From the NCBI RefSeq assembly GCF_024197615.1, contig NZ_JAKUKE010000002.1, forward strand, positions 1-64,000: a stretch of DNA of 64,000 nucleotides, written 5' to 3'. This stretch comes from Desulfuromonas sp. KJ2020. Lineage in GTDB: Bacteria > Desulfobacterota > Desulfuromonadia > Desulfuromonadales > SZUA-540. Position numbers and translations under genes: made by a program. The notes beneath the pieces are model-generated. The model searched no databases, had not been told where the DNA came from, and was given only the letters and a program-made list of their open reading frames with translations. Shown here one piece after another: positions 35,547 through 45,147 of this stretch (positions within the stretch are counted from its first letter, which is position 1; every line of letters begins with the position of its first letter).

Positions 35547-37067
35547 ATGCAGCCTGCCAAAGGAATCAACAAATTGTTTTCACCCCTCATTCTGGTTGTG
35601 GCCCTGATTGCCCTGACCGCTTCCAGCGCGGTGGCCATGGACAGCTTTTTTGTGGGCCCACGTGCCATGGGCATGGCCGGCGCCAACGTCGCCTCGGTCA
35701 ACGACACTACCGCCCAGTACTACAATCCCGCCGCCTTCGGCTTTTTCGGCAAGCGGGACGGCAACGGGGACCGCATTACCAGCGACAACAACGACCTGGG
35801 CCGTAAGGACTGGGGCATGGACATCGGCGCCGCCGCCGGCTACCGCCTGCACAACGAGTTCGGCAGTTATCTTGATACCCTCGCCGACATCGATTATGAC
35901 CTGCTCAGCGCCAGCGGCATTCAGAGCGAATCGGACCTGGTCGACCTCATCAATCTGCTCAGCAGCCTCTCTGGCCTCGACCAGCCCGGCAACGCCATTA
36001 CCGCCGATGTCACTGGGGGCCTTGGCGTAAGAGTCGGAAGTTTCGGCATGGGCGTGCGTACCTACGCCCAGGCTTCCGGTCAGGCCCTGGACGTGGATCA
36101 GACCAATCTGGGGCTGTCCCTTAACGGTGCCAACCTCTCCGCTGACATCAACAGCGTGACCATTACTGGCAATGATGGCCAGGTTGCCTTCTTTACCGCA
36201 GACCAGATTTCCCAGCTGTCTTCTGCCGGGTTGGACGCATCCGCTATCCAGCAACTGGACTACCTTATTCGCCAGGAAAGCCTCAGTTCGACCCAGGCTC
36301 AGGATCTGGTCGACACCCTGGAAACCGTCGCCTCCACCTCCTCACTCACCGGCGGCACCCTCGAGGACAACACCACCACCGTACGCCTGCAGGGTTTCGG
36401 CGTTATGGAAGTGCCCCTGAGCTACGGCTACGCCCTCAACGACCACTGGTCCATCGGCGGCAACCTCAAGTTCATGAAGGGCCGGGTCTACGGCACCCAG
36501 GTGCTGGTCTTCGACAACGATTCCGGTGATATCCTAGCGGAAACAGACGAGAACTATCAGGAGAGCAACACCTTCGGCATCGATGTCGGCATTATGGGCC
36601 GTTACCGCTACTTCAACCTGGGTCTGGTGGGACGCAACCTCAACTCCCCCAAATTTGACGGCCTGACGGTCGTCAACCCCTACACGTTAGAAACCAGCCA
36701 CTTTGCCGATGTGAAACTTGACCCTCAGGTGGCTGCCGGCGTGGCCTTTATCCCCTTCGAGACGCTGACCCTGGAAGTCGATCTCGATCTGACCGAAAAT
36801 GAAACCACCCTTACCGGGTATAAGACCCAGAATATCTCTGCCGGCCTCGAATGGGACGCCTTCCGGGTGCTGGCCCTGCGCGCCGGGGTCTACAAGAATC
36901 TGGCTGAGAGCGATATCGGTATTGTCTACACTGCCGGCCTCGGCCTCAACCTGTGGGCTGCCCGCCTGGATATCGCCGGGGCCTTTGCCGGGGAAACGGA
37001 AGAGTTTGACGGCGAGGACGTGCCCAAGGAAACCCGGGTCGCCGCCCAACTCAGCATCGACTTTTAA
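35547..37067 (+). CDS. TraF-like (PF13729 type) outer-membrane beta-barrel protein
   Basis: A 506-residue secreted protein with a signal peptide ending near SSAVAM. Alternating-hydrophobicity strands throughout suggest a barrel. FFVGPRAMGMAGANVASVNDTTAQYYNPAAFG is the signature shared by PF13729 and FadL-like transporters; the C-terminus ends in an aromatic (SIDF), as expected for BAM substrates. The label conjugal transfer TraF comes from remote similarity only; no conjugation genes are present. The likely role is porin or hydrophobic-compound uptake. Confidence 0.8.
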   Translation: MQPAKGINKLFSPLILVVALIALTASSAVAMDSFFVGPRAMGMAGANVASVNDTTAQYYNPAAFGFFGKRDGNGDRITSDNNDLGRKDWGMDIGAAAGYRLHNEFGSYLDTLADIDYDLLSASGIQSESDLVDLINLLSSLSGLDQPGNAITADVTGGLGVRVGSFGMGVRTYAQASGQALDVDQTNLGLSLNGANLSADINSVTITGNDGQVAFFTADQISQLSSAGLDASAIQQLDYLIRQESLSSTQAQDLVDTLETVASTSSLTGGTLEDNTTTVRLQGFGVMEVPLSYGYALNDHWSIGGNLKFMKGRVYGTQVLVFDNDSGDILAETDENYQESNTFGIDVGIMGRYRYFNLGLVGRNLNSPKFDGLTVVNPYTLETSHFADVKLDPQVAAGVAFIPFETLTLEVDLDLTENETTLTGYKTQNISAGLEWDAFRVLALRAGVYKNLAESDIGIVYTAGLGLNLWAARLDIAGAFAGETEEFDGEDVPKETRVAAQLSIDF

Positions 37068-37082
37068 GAAGCAGTCCTTCAA

Positions 37083-37120
37083 CGCAAAAAGCCCCTGTCC
37101 ATCGGCAGGGGCTTTTTGCG
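37083..37120 (+). terminator. intrinsic terminator, probably bidirectional
   Basis: CGCAAAAAGCCCCTG and CAGGGGCTTTTTGCG form a perfect 15-base-pair stem with an eight-base loop, between the convergent TraF-like and M24 peptidase genes. Confidence 0.92.
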
Positions 37121-37139
37121 TTTCTACTATGTGTTGCGC

Positions 37140-38330
37140 CTAGAGAATGACGAGGCTTTCGTCGGAAAAGGTCAGATGCTTGAGTCCGTCGGCGCCGACC
37201 CAGAAGGTGTTCTCAATCCCCACGGCGCCAAGTCCCGGAAAAACGGCTTTGGGTTCAAAAGCGAAAGTCATGAACTCTTCCAGCTTTTGCTCCTTGAAGC
37301 CCCGAGCGATAAAGGGGTATTCATCCACTTCGACGCCGATGCCGTGACCAATGAAGGAGACCTGGGCTCCCGAGGAGCCCATAAAATGATCCTTGTACCC
37401 CATCTCACAGGCGAGCGCGTAGCACTCGTCGTAGATTTCCCCCCAGACGGCTCCCGGGCGAGCAATCTGCTTGAGGCGATTCTGAATGGCCATCATGTCG
37501 TCGTAGGCCTTCATCAGCTCGTCGGGCAGCCCACCGATGCACAGCATGCGGGTTTGGTCGACCAGATAACCGTCAAAGGCGCCGGCGAAATCCACCGTGA
37601 TCGGTTCATGGCGCTCGATCCGCTTGTAGCTGGCCCCCTGGCCGATGGACGGGTTGACGCCGAGACCGCCCAGTGGCGCGTCAAGATAGGCCGGCGCCGC
37701 GCTGTCGGCCCCCGAAAAAATATGCCCGAAAAAAAGTTCAGAGTTGAAGCCCCGCATGCGGGTGATGCCCTGGTGTCCCAGCTTGCGCGCGGTAAATTCC
37801 AGCTCAGCCGCCAGCTCGAGATCGGTCATCCCCACCCGGATCACCTCTTTAGCCCGCTGGTAGACCTTGTCCACCATCAGGGCCGCATCTTTCATGATCT
37901 CAATCTCGTATTTCGATTTGACGGCGCGAACGGCGCGGATCAGCGGTGTACCGTCCACCACGGCACAATCCCCCAGAATCTTCTGCATCCGCTGAAAATG
38001 GACCACCGGCAGCACGTCGAGTTCCATCCCCACCTTTTGGGGCAGAGGATAGCCGAAATCGCTGAGCCTGCCCGGCAGGTCTTTCGGACTTTTGAGGGGA
38101 TGAACTTCTTTGAGGCCGCACTCCATGCGGGCCCGGGTGTAGTCCTTGCGCACCAGATAAAGACCTTCACCCGAGACGGGGACGTAGAGAAGGCCTTGCT
38201 GAATGGAGCCGGTGAAATAAAAAAGGTCCGCGTTCTGCATCATAAGCATCCCGTCCAGGCCTTCGGCCTGCATGAGAGCCTGCAATGCCTGTATGCGGCG
38301 TGTCAGTTCAGTAGCGGGAGTGATACGCAT
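37140..38330 (-). CDS. M24 family Xaa-Pro aminopeptidase
   Basis: A 396-residue dimetal peptidase. The N-terminal creatinase-like domain (about 1-140) is followed by the pita-bread domain; metal ligands are seen in VDFAGAFDGYLVDQTR (two Asp), IGHGIGVEVDEYP (His) and FEPKAVFPGLGAVGIENTF (two Glu). It likely removes N-terminal residues before proline. ATG 38330 has AGGAGG upstream. It follows the acyl-CoA synthetase gene by 93 bases. Confidence 0.9.
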   Translation of the reverse strand: MRITPATELTRRIQALQALMQAEGLDGMLMMQNADLFYFTGSIQQGLLYVPVSGEGLYLVRKDYTRARMECGLKEVHPLKSPKDLPGRLSDFGYPLPQKVGMELDVLPVVHFQRMQKILGDCAVVDGTPLIRAVRAVKSKYEIEIMKDAALMVDKVYQRAKEVIRVGMTDLELAAELEFTARKLGHQGITRMRGFNSELFFGHIFSGADSAAPAYLDAPLGGLGVNPSIGQGASYKRIERHEPITVDFAGAFDGYLVDQTRMLCIGGLPDELMKAYDDMMAIQNRLKQIARPGAVWGEIYDECYALACEMGYKDHFMGSSGAQVSFIGHGIGVEVDEYPFIARGFKEQKLEEFMTFAFEPKAVFPGLGAVGIENTFWVGADGLKHLTFSDESLVIL

Positions 38331-38423
38331 GGATGTCCTCCTGAAAAAAAGGGGCACAGCTTAGAGACCTCCGTTGTCCCAACGCCCTGCCCCCGGTAAC
38401 AAATCAATGGACGATGAGGTCGA

Positions 38424-40088
38424 TCAGGCCGTTTCCACGGCGGCGGCATCCTCCAGGTGCAATTCCTTGATGGCCATTTCACGCAGCTTGAACTTCTGAA
38501 TCTTGCCGCTGGCCGTCATGGGGTATTCGTCCACAAACTTGATATAGACGGGAATTTTGTAATTGGCGATACGACCCCGGCAGAAATCCTTGATTTCCTC
38601 CTCCGTGCATTTGGCCCCCTCTTTGAGCTTGATGGCGGCCATGACCTGCTCGCCATATTTGCGGTCAGGAACCCCGTAGACCTGGACATCGGCAATTTTG
38701 GGATGGGAATAAAGGAATTCTTCAATTTCCCGCGGATAGATATTTTCACCGCCGCGAATAATCATCTGCTTGATACGGCCGGTAATTTTGCAGTAGCCGT
38801 TTTCGTCCATAACGGCCAGATCTCCCGTATGCAGCCAGCCCTCCGCATCGATGGCTTTGGCCGTCTCTTCGGGCATTTTGTAGTAGCCCTTCATGACATG
38901 GTAGCCGCGGGTGCAAAGCTCGCCCTGTTTCCCGGGTGGCAGGCTCTCTCCTGTTTCAATATCGGCAATCTTGACCTCGACATTGGGCATCGCCCGACCG
39001 ACCGTGGCCACCCGCAGTTCAATGGGATCATCCGTCCGGGTCATGGTGATGCCGGGCGAAGACTCCGTCTGTCCGTAGGTAATGGTAATTTCGCTGGCGT
39101 GCATGTCGCGCATGACCCGCTTCATCACCTCAATGGGACAGGGAGAGCCGGCCATGATGCCCGTGCGCAGGGTGGATAGGTCATACTTATGAAAAGCCGG
39201 ATGATCCAGTTCGGCGATAAACATGGTCGGCACCCCATGGACGGCCGTGCACTTTTCTGCCTCAATGGCCTTGAGGACCGCTTCGGGATTGAAGGATTCC
39301 ACCGGCACCATGGTCGCGCCATGAGTCACACTGGCCAGCACCGCCAACACGCAGCCGAAACAGTGGAAGAAGGGCACCGGCACACATAGACGGTCCTTCT
39401 CCGTGAACTTCATGCACTCACCGATATAGAAACCGTTATTGACCAGGTTGTGATGGGTCAGCATGACCCCCTTGGGAAAGCCGGTGGTGCCGGAGGTGTA
39501 CTGCATATTGATGACGTCGTGCTCATCCAGGGTCGCGCCAACGGCGGTCAGGTCAGCATCGCTCATGCCCTCCCCCAGCTTTTCCAGATCACGGAAATTC
39601 ATCATGCCGGCGGGGGGCGCCTCGCCGATAAAGATGACGTTCTTGAGGTTCGGCAGCTTTTCGGTCTGCAAGGAGCCGGGTGCGGTCTCCTTCAGCTCGG
39701 GAACAACCCGGTAGGTGGTCTCCACGTAATCGGTGTCTTTGAAACCCTGGACCAGAAACAGGGTGGTGGAATCGGACTGGTTGAGGACGTATTCAAGCTC
39801 TGCCGACTTGTAGCTCGTGTTCACGGTGACCAGAACGGCGCCAATTTTGGCGGTCGCGAACTGCAGGATCACCCACTCGGGAACGTTGGTGGCCCAGATC
39901 GAAACATGGTCACCCTTGCGGATGCCCAGCTGATACAACCCCTTGGCCACCCTGTTGCACAGTGCATTGAACTCCTGGTAGGAGAGGCGCAGCCCCCGGT
40001 CAGGATAAACAAGGGCGTCGTTCTCGGGAAAACGCCGGGTCGTGTCGTCAAGCAAGTCCCCAACGGTAAAGTGCAGCAAGTCATTCAT
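38424..40088 (-). CDS. acyl-CoA synthetase (AMP-forming)
   Basis: A 554-residue ANL-superfamily ligase. The ATP motif [21 protein letters not shown], the hinge [23 protein letters not shown] and the catalytic Lys in [13 protein letters not shown] are complete. It activates a carboxylic acid, probably a medium or long fatty acid, to its CoA ester. ATG 40088 is preceded by GGAGGG, better than the upstream start. Its promoter region contains several CGTCAAA repeats. Confidence 0.9.
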   Translation of the reverse strand: MNDLLHFTVGDLLDDTTRRFPENDALVYPDRGLRLSYQEFNALCNRVAKGLYQLGIRKGDHVSIWATNVPEWVILQFATAKIGAVLVTVNTSYKSAELEYVLNQSDSTTLFLVQGFKDTDYVETTYRVVPELKETAPGSLQTEKLPNLKNVIFIGEAPPAGMMNFRDLEKLGEGMSDADLTAVGATLDEHDVINMQYTSGTTGFPKGVMLTHHNLVNNGFYIGECMKFTEKDRLCVPVPFFHCFGCVLAVLASVTHGATMVPVESFNPEAVLKAIEAEKCTAVHGVPTMFIAELDHPAFHKYDLSTLRTGIMAGSPCPIEVMKRVMRDMHASEITITYGQTESSPGITMTRTDDPIELRVATVGRAMPNVEVKIADIETGESLPPGKQGELCTRGYHVMKGYYKMPEETAKAIDAEGWLHTGDLAVMDENGYCKITGRIKQMIIRGGENIYPREIEEFLYSHPKIADVQVYGVPDRKYGEQVMAAIKLKEGAKCTEEEIKDFCRGRIANYKIPVYIKFVDEYPMTASGKIQKFKLREMAIKELHLEDAAAVETA

Positions 40089-40525
40089 GGATAAAACCCT
40101 CCCCTTCATTTTCGTCAAAAAGGTATTCGGTCCGGCCAAACTTTAGTTTGACGCAGATAACTATACGTTTTTAAAACGATTTTTGATACCACAGCCTGTA
40201 GGGTTTCGTCAAACCAAAAAAGTTCCACAGAAGACTGCAGGGAAGGGATGAAGGGCGCGGACAATGGGCAATTGCAGTTATCTTAATATTCTGTTTTTTC
40301 GATGTTTTGAGGCGCTGAAACACGCAGCACAGCCTGTTTTTTTTCTAGGCAGAATGCTAATCCTCTCTGCCCATCAACGGGTTAGCGGAATTTTTTGTCG
40401 TTTTCCACAGCGCTATCCACAGATCCATGTGTATACAATCGTACGAGAAACCCCGATGAAAAACCGTTAATTCAAGTAGATAGAAAAAGGGTGGGACCCT
40501 GTAGTCCCACCCTTTAAGGGGTAAA
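40089..40525. other. 437-base intergenic region with repeats
   Basis: No credible gene lies here. Three CGTCAAA copies occur at 40113-40119, 40147-40153 (inverted) and 40207-40213. Three near-DnaA boxes lie at 40401-40409, 40413-40421 and 40428-40436 (the last inverted), each one base from TTATNCACA. The nrfA terminator occupies the right end. Confidence 0.6.
40484..40517 (-). terminator. intrinsic terminator of nrfHA
   Basis: AAAGGGTGGGAC and GTCCCACCCTTT pair perfectly over 12 bases with a six-base loop. Read on the minus strand it ends in a T run, just behind nrfA. Confidence 0.9.
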
Positions 40526-42007
40526 TCAGATTTGTTTGCCCGTCAGTTTTTCCTGGTTCCCAAAGGGATCTTCCACCACCTGTTCGGGCCGGAAAGGCAC
40601 CTTGTTCTTGCCGCGATCATGGAGATATTTCTCCAGTTCCAGATCGATATTGGCGGGCAGGCTCACCCCGGCCTGAGCCAGGGCCTGTCTCAGCAGTCCC
40701 TCGGCTTTGCCGGCAAAGGCCACAGCGTCACTCAGCACGCGGGCTGCTTCGGGCGGATTATGGAAGCCCATGGAGTTCTCCGCCCCGATGAAGAGGTTGC
40801 GGAAAAAGGCATCAATGTAATGTTCCTTGGCTTGGTCATACAGGTCCTGATCGATCTTCTTGCCGTCGGCCTGGGCCTGATGGGTCAGCTCAAAAAGCTT
40901 GGCGACGGTGGCCGTAGCGTAACCGGCACGGATCTGCATGGAAACGGTGCGATCCTGGATGGCATAGACGCGCTGGCGCAGCCAGTCGGCGCCCTCGGCA
41001 TGGCACTGCTGGCAGGCCTTCAAGTCGGCCTTGAGGGGGCTGGCAACCCGGTGGTCAGAGACTTTGGCCGAACCCACCTTGGTATAAGGCATGTGGCAGT
41101 CCGTACAGGAGGCGCCAGCCATCCAGTGCACGCTGTCGTTGGAGAAAAGCTCAAATTCAGGGTGACGGATAAAGGGAAGCGCGAAGCCCGTTACGGACTG
41201 TTTCCACTCCCGGATTGTCGGATCTTTGCGGAACTGGGCAATAATATTTTCGATGGTGATCTTGCCCAACTGGCTTTCCTGCCAGGGGAAATAGATACCG
41301 ACGGATTTCTTGTTTTCGTCCTTAACGATATTGTAGGTCACGTGGCACTGAGCGCAGACCAGGGTGCGCATCTGCTGATGGCTCAATTTGCCTTCCTCGG
41401 TTCCGAGGGCATCGAGACCTTTGCCCAGGGTAAATTCGCGAGAAAGGTTCAGGGACATATCCTTGGGGTCGTGACAGTCGATACAGGCCACACCCAATTC
41501 ATGGTGCTTTTCAGGAATCTCGTGCAGAACATCCATAAAGGGGTTTTTGTAGTAGTTGACGCCCATTTCTTTTTCGAGTTTGGGCGCGTAGGGGGTCTTA
41601 CAGGTGAGGCAGACGCCGCCAGCACCGATACGGGAGGAATCGATTTCCAACTGATCGCGGACCATGTAGGCATGGCCGCGTGGTTCATTATATTCAACGC
41701 CGAAGCCCCAACCATTAAACAGCAGGGCCAGGTAAGGATAGGCCGAGAGCTTGTCATAGGTCACCCGATCGGCATCAAAGCCGGGACGATATTTACTCTT
41801 GCCGGCGGGCAAAGGTTCTTCGGTTTTTTTCCACAGGTCATAATGAACGGGATAGGCCTTACCCCAGACTTCCGGGTCAATCTCGCCGGCCGGGATCTCT
41901 ACCGGGCGCACCATTTCCGCTTTTTCCGGCTGGCAGCCGGCCAGCAGCAATACCGCTGCGGACATCGTCAGCAGCACTTTGCCGATTCGTTTAAATTCCT
42001 CTTTCAT
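40526..42007 (-). CDS. nrfA: cytochrome c nitrite reductase, catalytic subunit
   Basis: NrfA reduces nitrite to ammonium with six electrons in the periplasm. The 493-residue protein has five heme sites: CLTCK, the Lys-ligated catalytic heme that defines NrfA, then CIDCH, CAQCH, CTDCH and CQQCH. The signal peptide ends in LLLAGCQP, a lipobox, so it may be a lipoprotein held to a membrane. AGGAGG precedes the ATG. It follows nrfH by 64 bases and is probably transcribed from a sigma54 promoter upstream of nrfH. Confidence 0.96.
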   Translation of the reverse strand: MKEEFKRIGKVLLTMSAAVLLLAGCQPEKAEMVRPVEIPAGEIDPEVWGKAYPVHYDLWKKTEEPLPAGKSKYRPGFDADRVTYDKLSAYPYLALLFNGWGFGVEYNEPRGHAYMVRDQLEIDSSRIGAGGVCLTCKTPYAPKLEKEMGVNYYKNPFMDVLHEIPEKHHELGVACIDCHDPKDMSLNLSREFTLGKGLDALGTEEGKLSHQQMRTLVCAQCHVTYNIVKDENKKSVGIYFPWQESQLGKITIENIIAQFRKDPTIREWKQSVTGFALPFIRHPEFELFSNDSVHWMAGASCTDCHMPYTKVGSAKVSDHRVASPLKADLKACQQCHAEGADWLRQRVYAIQDRTVSMQIRAGYATATVAKLFELTHQAQADGKKIDQDLYDQAKEHYIDAFFRNLFIGAENSMGFHNPPEAARVLSDAVAFAGKAEGLLRQALAQAGVSLPANIDLELEKYLHDRGKNKVPFRPEQVVEDPFGNQEKLTGKQI

Positions 42008-42071
42008 AACGCCTCCTGAAATCTCCTCTATTGGTTTTTATAAAGTGGCTATGACGCGAACAATCCACCTA

Positions 42072-42524
42072 TCAAAGCGTTTCAATTGTTCCACTGAGAC
42101 GATGCTGGGTTCCGCGGTGGCAGCTCCAGCATTCGGCCTGGGTCGAAATCATCGAAACGGTGCCGCTGTGGCAGCGGATACAATTGGCCTGCAAGACCTC
42201 ACCACCGTGTTCGGTCAATTCAATACGCTCGGATACGCGTCCGCTGTAAAAGAACCAGGCGTCCTTGAGCCCATCAATCGACTTCCAGACATAATGCGCA
42301 AATTTGTTCTGATTGGGCAGGTGACAATCCACACACTTGAGCGTCCGGTGTGCTCCGGTATAAGACCAGGCCACATATTCGGCTTCCATCACATGGCAAC
42401 TGGCGCAGAAATCAGGTTCCCCACTCTTGGCCAGGACCCGAGGGGGGCCGAACAGCACAAAGAGACCGATCCCTGCCGCGACGACCAATACAACCAGTAA
42501 AATCATCATGTTCTTTTTTGCCAT
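42072..42524 (-). CDS. nrfH: NrfH, tetraheme quinol dehydrogenase subunit
   Basis: A 150-residue NapC/NrfH-family membrane cytochrome that takes electrons from the quinol pool and passes them to NrfA. One N-terminal membrane anchor (about 5-28) is followed by four heme motifs, CASCH (with the CxxCHxM pattern typical of NrfH heme 1), CVDCH, CIRCH and CWSCH. It is first in the nrfHA operon. Confidence 0.95.
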   Translation of the reverse strand: MAKKNMMILLVVLVVAAGIGLFVLFGPPRVLAKSGEPDFCASCHVMEAEYVAWSYTGAHRTLKCVDCHLPNQNKFAHYVWKSIDGLKDAWFFYSGRVSERIELTEHGGEVLQANCIRCHSGTVSMISTQAECWSCHRGTQHRLSGTIETL

Positions 42525-42591
42525 TCTTGCTCACCCCCTTCCTTAAGCCCGCTGGTGCGAGACGACCATTGGCTGTTTCTCACTCACTTTT

Positions 42592-42606
42592 ACCAGATTT
42601 GTGCCA
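42592..42606 (-). promoter_or_regulatory. candidate sigma54 promoter of nrfHA
   Basis: Read on the minus strand the sequence is TGGCACAAATCTGGT, against the consensus TGGCAC-N5-TTGC. The -24 half is perfect; the -12 half has two changes. It lies about 68 bases before the nrfH ATG. The neighbouring gene encodes a sigma54 activator, which raises its credibility. Confidence 0.6.
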
Positions 42607-42642
42607 ATCCGCAATGAAAGGCGCAAAGAATGGAAACAACAA

Positions 42643-42670
42643 GGGGGAACGCCATTCAAGGCGTTCCCCC
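42643..42670 (-). terminator. hairpin terminator behind the sigma54 activator gene
   Basis: GGGGGAACGCC and GGCGTTCCCCC form a perfect 11-base-pair stem with loop ATTCAA. On the minus strand it is followed by CTTGTTGTTTCC, a poor T tract. Confidence 0.65.
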
Positions 42671-42691
42671 TTCCACTACAACCCTCTCGGA

Positions 42692-42742
42692 ATGTTACGA
42701 CATAGTAACATCCTATTTAAATCACGTTACCTCAAGGTGACG
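42692..42742. promoter_or_regulatory. two tandem inverted repeats, probable activator sites
   Basis: ATGTTAC-N6-GTAACAT (42692-42711) and CGTTAC-N6-GTGACG (42725-42742) share the pattern GTTAC-N6-GT(A/G)AC. Their centres are 32 bases apart, three helical turns. They lie about 110-160 bases upstream of the predicted nrfH start, the usual position for enhancer-binding protein sites. The second overlaps the end of the activator gene. Confidence 0.65.
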
Positions 42743-44099
42743 CCTCCAGGATTCCGTACCGCTGCATTTTTTCCCACAGGCCTTTTCGTGAGATTCCAAG
42801 ACTTTCAGCCGTCGCCGTCTTGCGGCCCTGATGGGTTTCAAGGGCCCGCACAATATAAGCCCTCTCGAAATTCCCCAGGGCTTCTTTCAGGGCTTGGTCA
42901 CCCGCTAAAAGGGTATTGCAATCGATGCGCCCTGCCGACTGCAGGTCGGGGGGCAGGTCCGCCACGGTTAATGTGCCCGTGCGATTCAAGGCCACAGCCC
43001 GTTCAAGGGCGTGCTTGAGCTGTCGAACGTTACCGGGAAGCGGATGGCCGGCGAGGAAAGTACGCAGTTCGGCGGATACGATCGGAACCGGTTTACCCAT
43101 CTGACGAGCCAGCTGCTGCACGAAGATTTCCGTCAGGGGCAGAATATCTTCATAGCGATCCCGCAAGGGCGGCACTTCCATGGTGATGACGTTAAGCCGG
43201 TAATAGAGATCCTCGCGAAAACGGCCCTCCTGAACCTCCTGCGCCAGATTACGATTGGTCGCCGCCACGATGCGCACATTCACCTGAATTTCCCGGTCGC
43301 TTCCCAACGGCTGCACCGCCCGGGACTGAATCGCCCTGAGCATTTTGGCCTGCGCGGTCAACGGCAGCTCGCCAATTTCATCCAGAAACAGGGTCCCACC
43401 GTCCGCCTGGACGAATTTACCCTTGGCGTGGTCCACGGCGCCGGTGAAGGCGCCACGCTGGTGGCCGAAAAGTTCCGATTCAATCAGGTTTTCCGGCAAA
43501 GCCGCACAATTGACCCGAATCAGCGGCCGCTGAAGACGGGGGCTGAGGCGATGAAGCAAATCGACGATGCGCTCCTTGCCCGTCCCGCTTTCGCCCACGA
43601 TCAGAACCGTCGAGTCGATACCGGCAACGGCCTGCACCATCTCTACAACATGTTGCATGCCTCGGCTCTGCGCCACCAGCGGGCCGTCGTTGCCGGTATC
43701 GAGCAGCGAATGCCTGAGTTGATGATTCTGTTCCGCCAGCAGCTTGCTCTCCGTGATATCACGGCTGATCAGCAGGGTGCCGATGTACTGGCCCTCAGGG
43801 TTCCGAATGCCCGAATAAGAATTATCAAAAAACCGGTTTTTAACCTGAATACTGCGATTGACCGCGGCGTAACGGCCACTTTTCAGATTGGCAATCAGCT
43901 CACGAATGCGATGATGCATATTGGCGGGATGAATAGAGAGGATCGATTTGCCGATGATGCGGTCGGCACGCACTCCTCGGATACGCTCAGCCGCCGGGTT
44001 ACAAACACGAATAGTATCTTCGCCGTCGAGAAAAATGACCCCCTCAACCATGTGGGCGACAATCTGTTCAAAAATATCCGGAGAAAACCCCGTCTTCAT
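42732..44099 (-). CDS. sigma54-dependent activator with PAS domain
   Basis: A 455-residue bacterial enhancer-binding protein. A PAS domain (about 10-120) replaces a receiver domain, so it probably senses a small molecule or redox state. The AAA+ domain has Walker A GESGTGKE, the sigma54-contact loop GAFTGA and Walker B LFLDEIGELPL. A Fis-type helix-turn-helix (GRKTATAESLGISRKGLWEKM) ends the protein. It is directly upstream of nrfHA in the same direction, separated by terminator and activator sites, and is the likely nrf regulator. Confidence 0.92.
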   Translation of the reverse strand: MKTGFSPDIFEQIVAHMVEGVIFLDGEDTIRVCNPAAERIRGVRADRIIGKSILSIHPANMHHRIRELIANLKSGRYAAVNRSIQVKNRFFDNSYSGIRNPEGQYIGTLLISRDITESKLLAEQNHQLRHSLLDTGNDGPLVAQSRGMQHVVEMVQAVAGIDSTVLIVGESGTGKERIVDLLHRLSPRLQRPLIRVNCAALPENLIESELFGHQRGAFTGAVDHAKGKFVQADGGTLFLDEIGELPLTAQAKMLRAIQSRAVQPLGSDREIQVNVRIVAATNRNLAQEVQEGRFREDLYYRLNVITMEVPPLRDRYEDILPLTEIFVQQLARQMGKPVPIVSAELRTFLAGHPLPGNVRQLKHALERAVALNRTGTLTVADLPPDLQSAGRIDCNTLLAGDQALKEALGNFERAYIVRALETHQGRKTATAESLGISRKGLWEKMQRYGILEASP

Positions 44100-44233
44100 A
44101 CTGGCTAAACCTCCCCATTTTTCTTCTGACAGAACCTGTCAAAAGCAGCGCCAAGCCATAAGGCTTGAAAACGGTAGCAAAAAGCCTGACCGGTGGGCCA
44201 GGCGGCTACGGAAAAACGCGTGTTTTATGGGCA

Positions 44234-45139
44234 TCAGCTACGATCACCCGGATCGAACTTATCAACACGGGCGCTCAGGGCACCATCTTCAATATCGACC
44301 CTTATCTCCATAAGGATTTCCTTGACCTGTTCGTTGTATTTCACCGTGACAGGGAGAGTAATCCGGTTACCGCCCCCCCGGGCGCGGCCCAGCCCGACGA
44401 CGGTGACAGCTGAAGGTAAGTCCACTCTCGGCTGGGCTACTCCGGATTGCGGGGATGCCGCAGGTGCCGCCACAAGCCTGTCGGAGTCTTTGCGGAGAGC
44501 GCGGTAAGACGCTCCCATGCTGCGCTCTTCGGATCGATCTTCGCCCGGAGGCCTATGGACGTTTCGCAGACGGTGAAGAACCATCTTGGAGATGGTGGTC
44601 ATCGTCTGCAGCACACCACGCCCATTCAAAGCGCTGGCAGTAAAAGACGGCACCTTGTCCCGGTTAAGCAGGCGGTCCATCTCTTCGACCGGCAGGGCAT
44701 CAGGCAGATCGCGCTTGTTGTACTGAATGATATAGGGAATATCCTCCAGGCGCCGGCCATATTCGGCCATGTTGTCCCGCAGATTCTGCAGGCTTTCAAG
44801 GTTGGCCTTCATCATCTCCGGCTGGGAGTCGGCGACAAAGACCAGACCATCCACCCCCTTGAGGACCATCTTGCGCGTGCCGTTGTAATAGACCTGCCCG
44901 GGTACGGTATAGAGATGAAACCGGGTCTTGAGCCCTTTGATCTCGCCCAACTCAACGGGCAGAAAGTCGAAGAAAAGAGTTCTGTCCTTCTGGGTTGCCA
45001 GGCTGAGAAGCTTGCCGCGGTTCTCCGGCTTCAACTTGTCGTGAATGTATTTAATGTTGGTGGTCTTGCCGCACAAGGCCGGTCCGTAATAGACAACTTT
45101 GGCGTTTATTTCCCGCTTGGATTGGTTAAAAAGGGCCAT
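44234..45139 (-). CDS. MglA-like small GTPase with C-terminal extension
   Basis: A 301-residue protein. The first 195 residues are an MglA-type Ras-like GTPase: P-loop YYGPALCGKTTNIKYI, the MglA-typical VPGQVYYNGTRK and the guanine motif NKRDLP. In Myxococcus MglA sets cell polarity and motility. The remaining 105 residues are extra: a Pro/Arg/Ser-rich linker and then a beta-rich segment (ITLPVTVKYNEQVKEILMEIRVDIEDG). It is last in an operon with the hypothetical and SPOR genes. Confidence 0.88.
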   Translation of the reverse strand: MALFNQSKREINAKVVYYGPALCGKTTNIKYIHDKLKPENRGKLLSLATQKDRTLFFDFLPVELGEIKGLKTRFHLYTVPGQVYYNGTRKMVLKGVDGLVFVADSQPEMMKANLESLQNLRDNMAEYGRRLEDIPYIIQYNKRDLPDALPVEEMDRLLNRDKVPSFTASALNGRGVLQTMTTISKMVLHRLRNVHRPPGEDRSEERSMGASYRALRKDSDRLVAAPAASPQSGVAQPRVDLPSAVTVVGLGRARGGGNRITLPVTVKYNEQVKEILMEIRVDIEDGALSARVDKFDPGDRS

Positions 45140-45147
45140 GGGCAGTC

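Noticed and set aside
35547-37067. Evidence of a conjugative element from the TraF-like protein
   Set aside because: The name reflects remote similarity of an outer-membrane barrel; no other transfer genes are present.
40264-40470. 68-codon open frame in the region before the acyl-CoA synthetase
   Set aside because: No ribosome site, no family resemblance, and a low-complexity Phe/Arg-rich product.
40532-42019. 495-codon plus-strand frame opposite nrfA
   Set aside because: Exact shadow of the five-heme NrfA reading frame.
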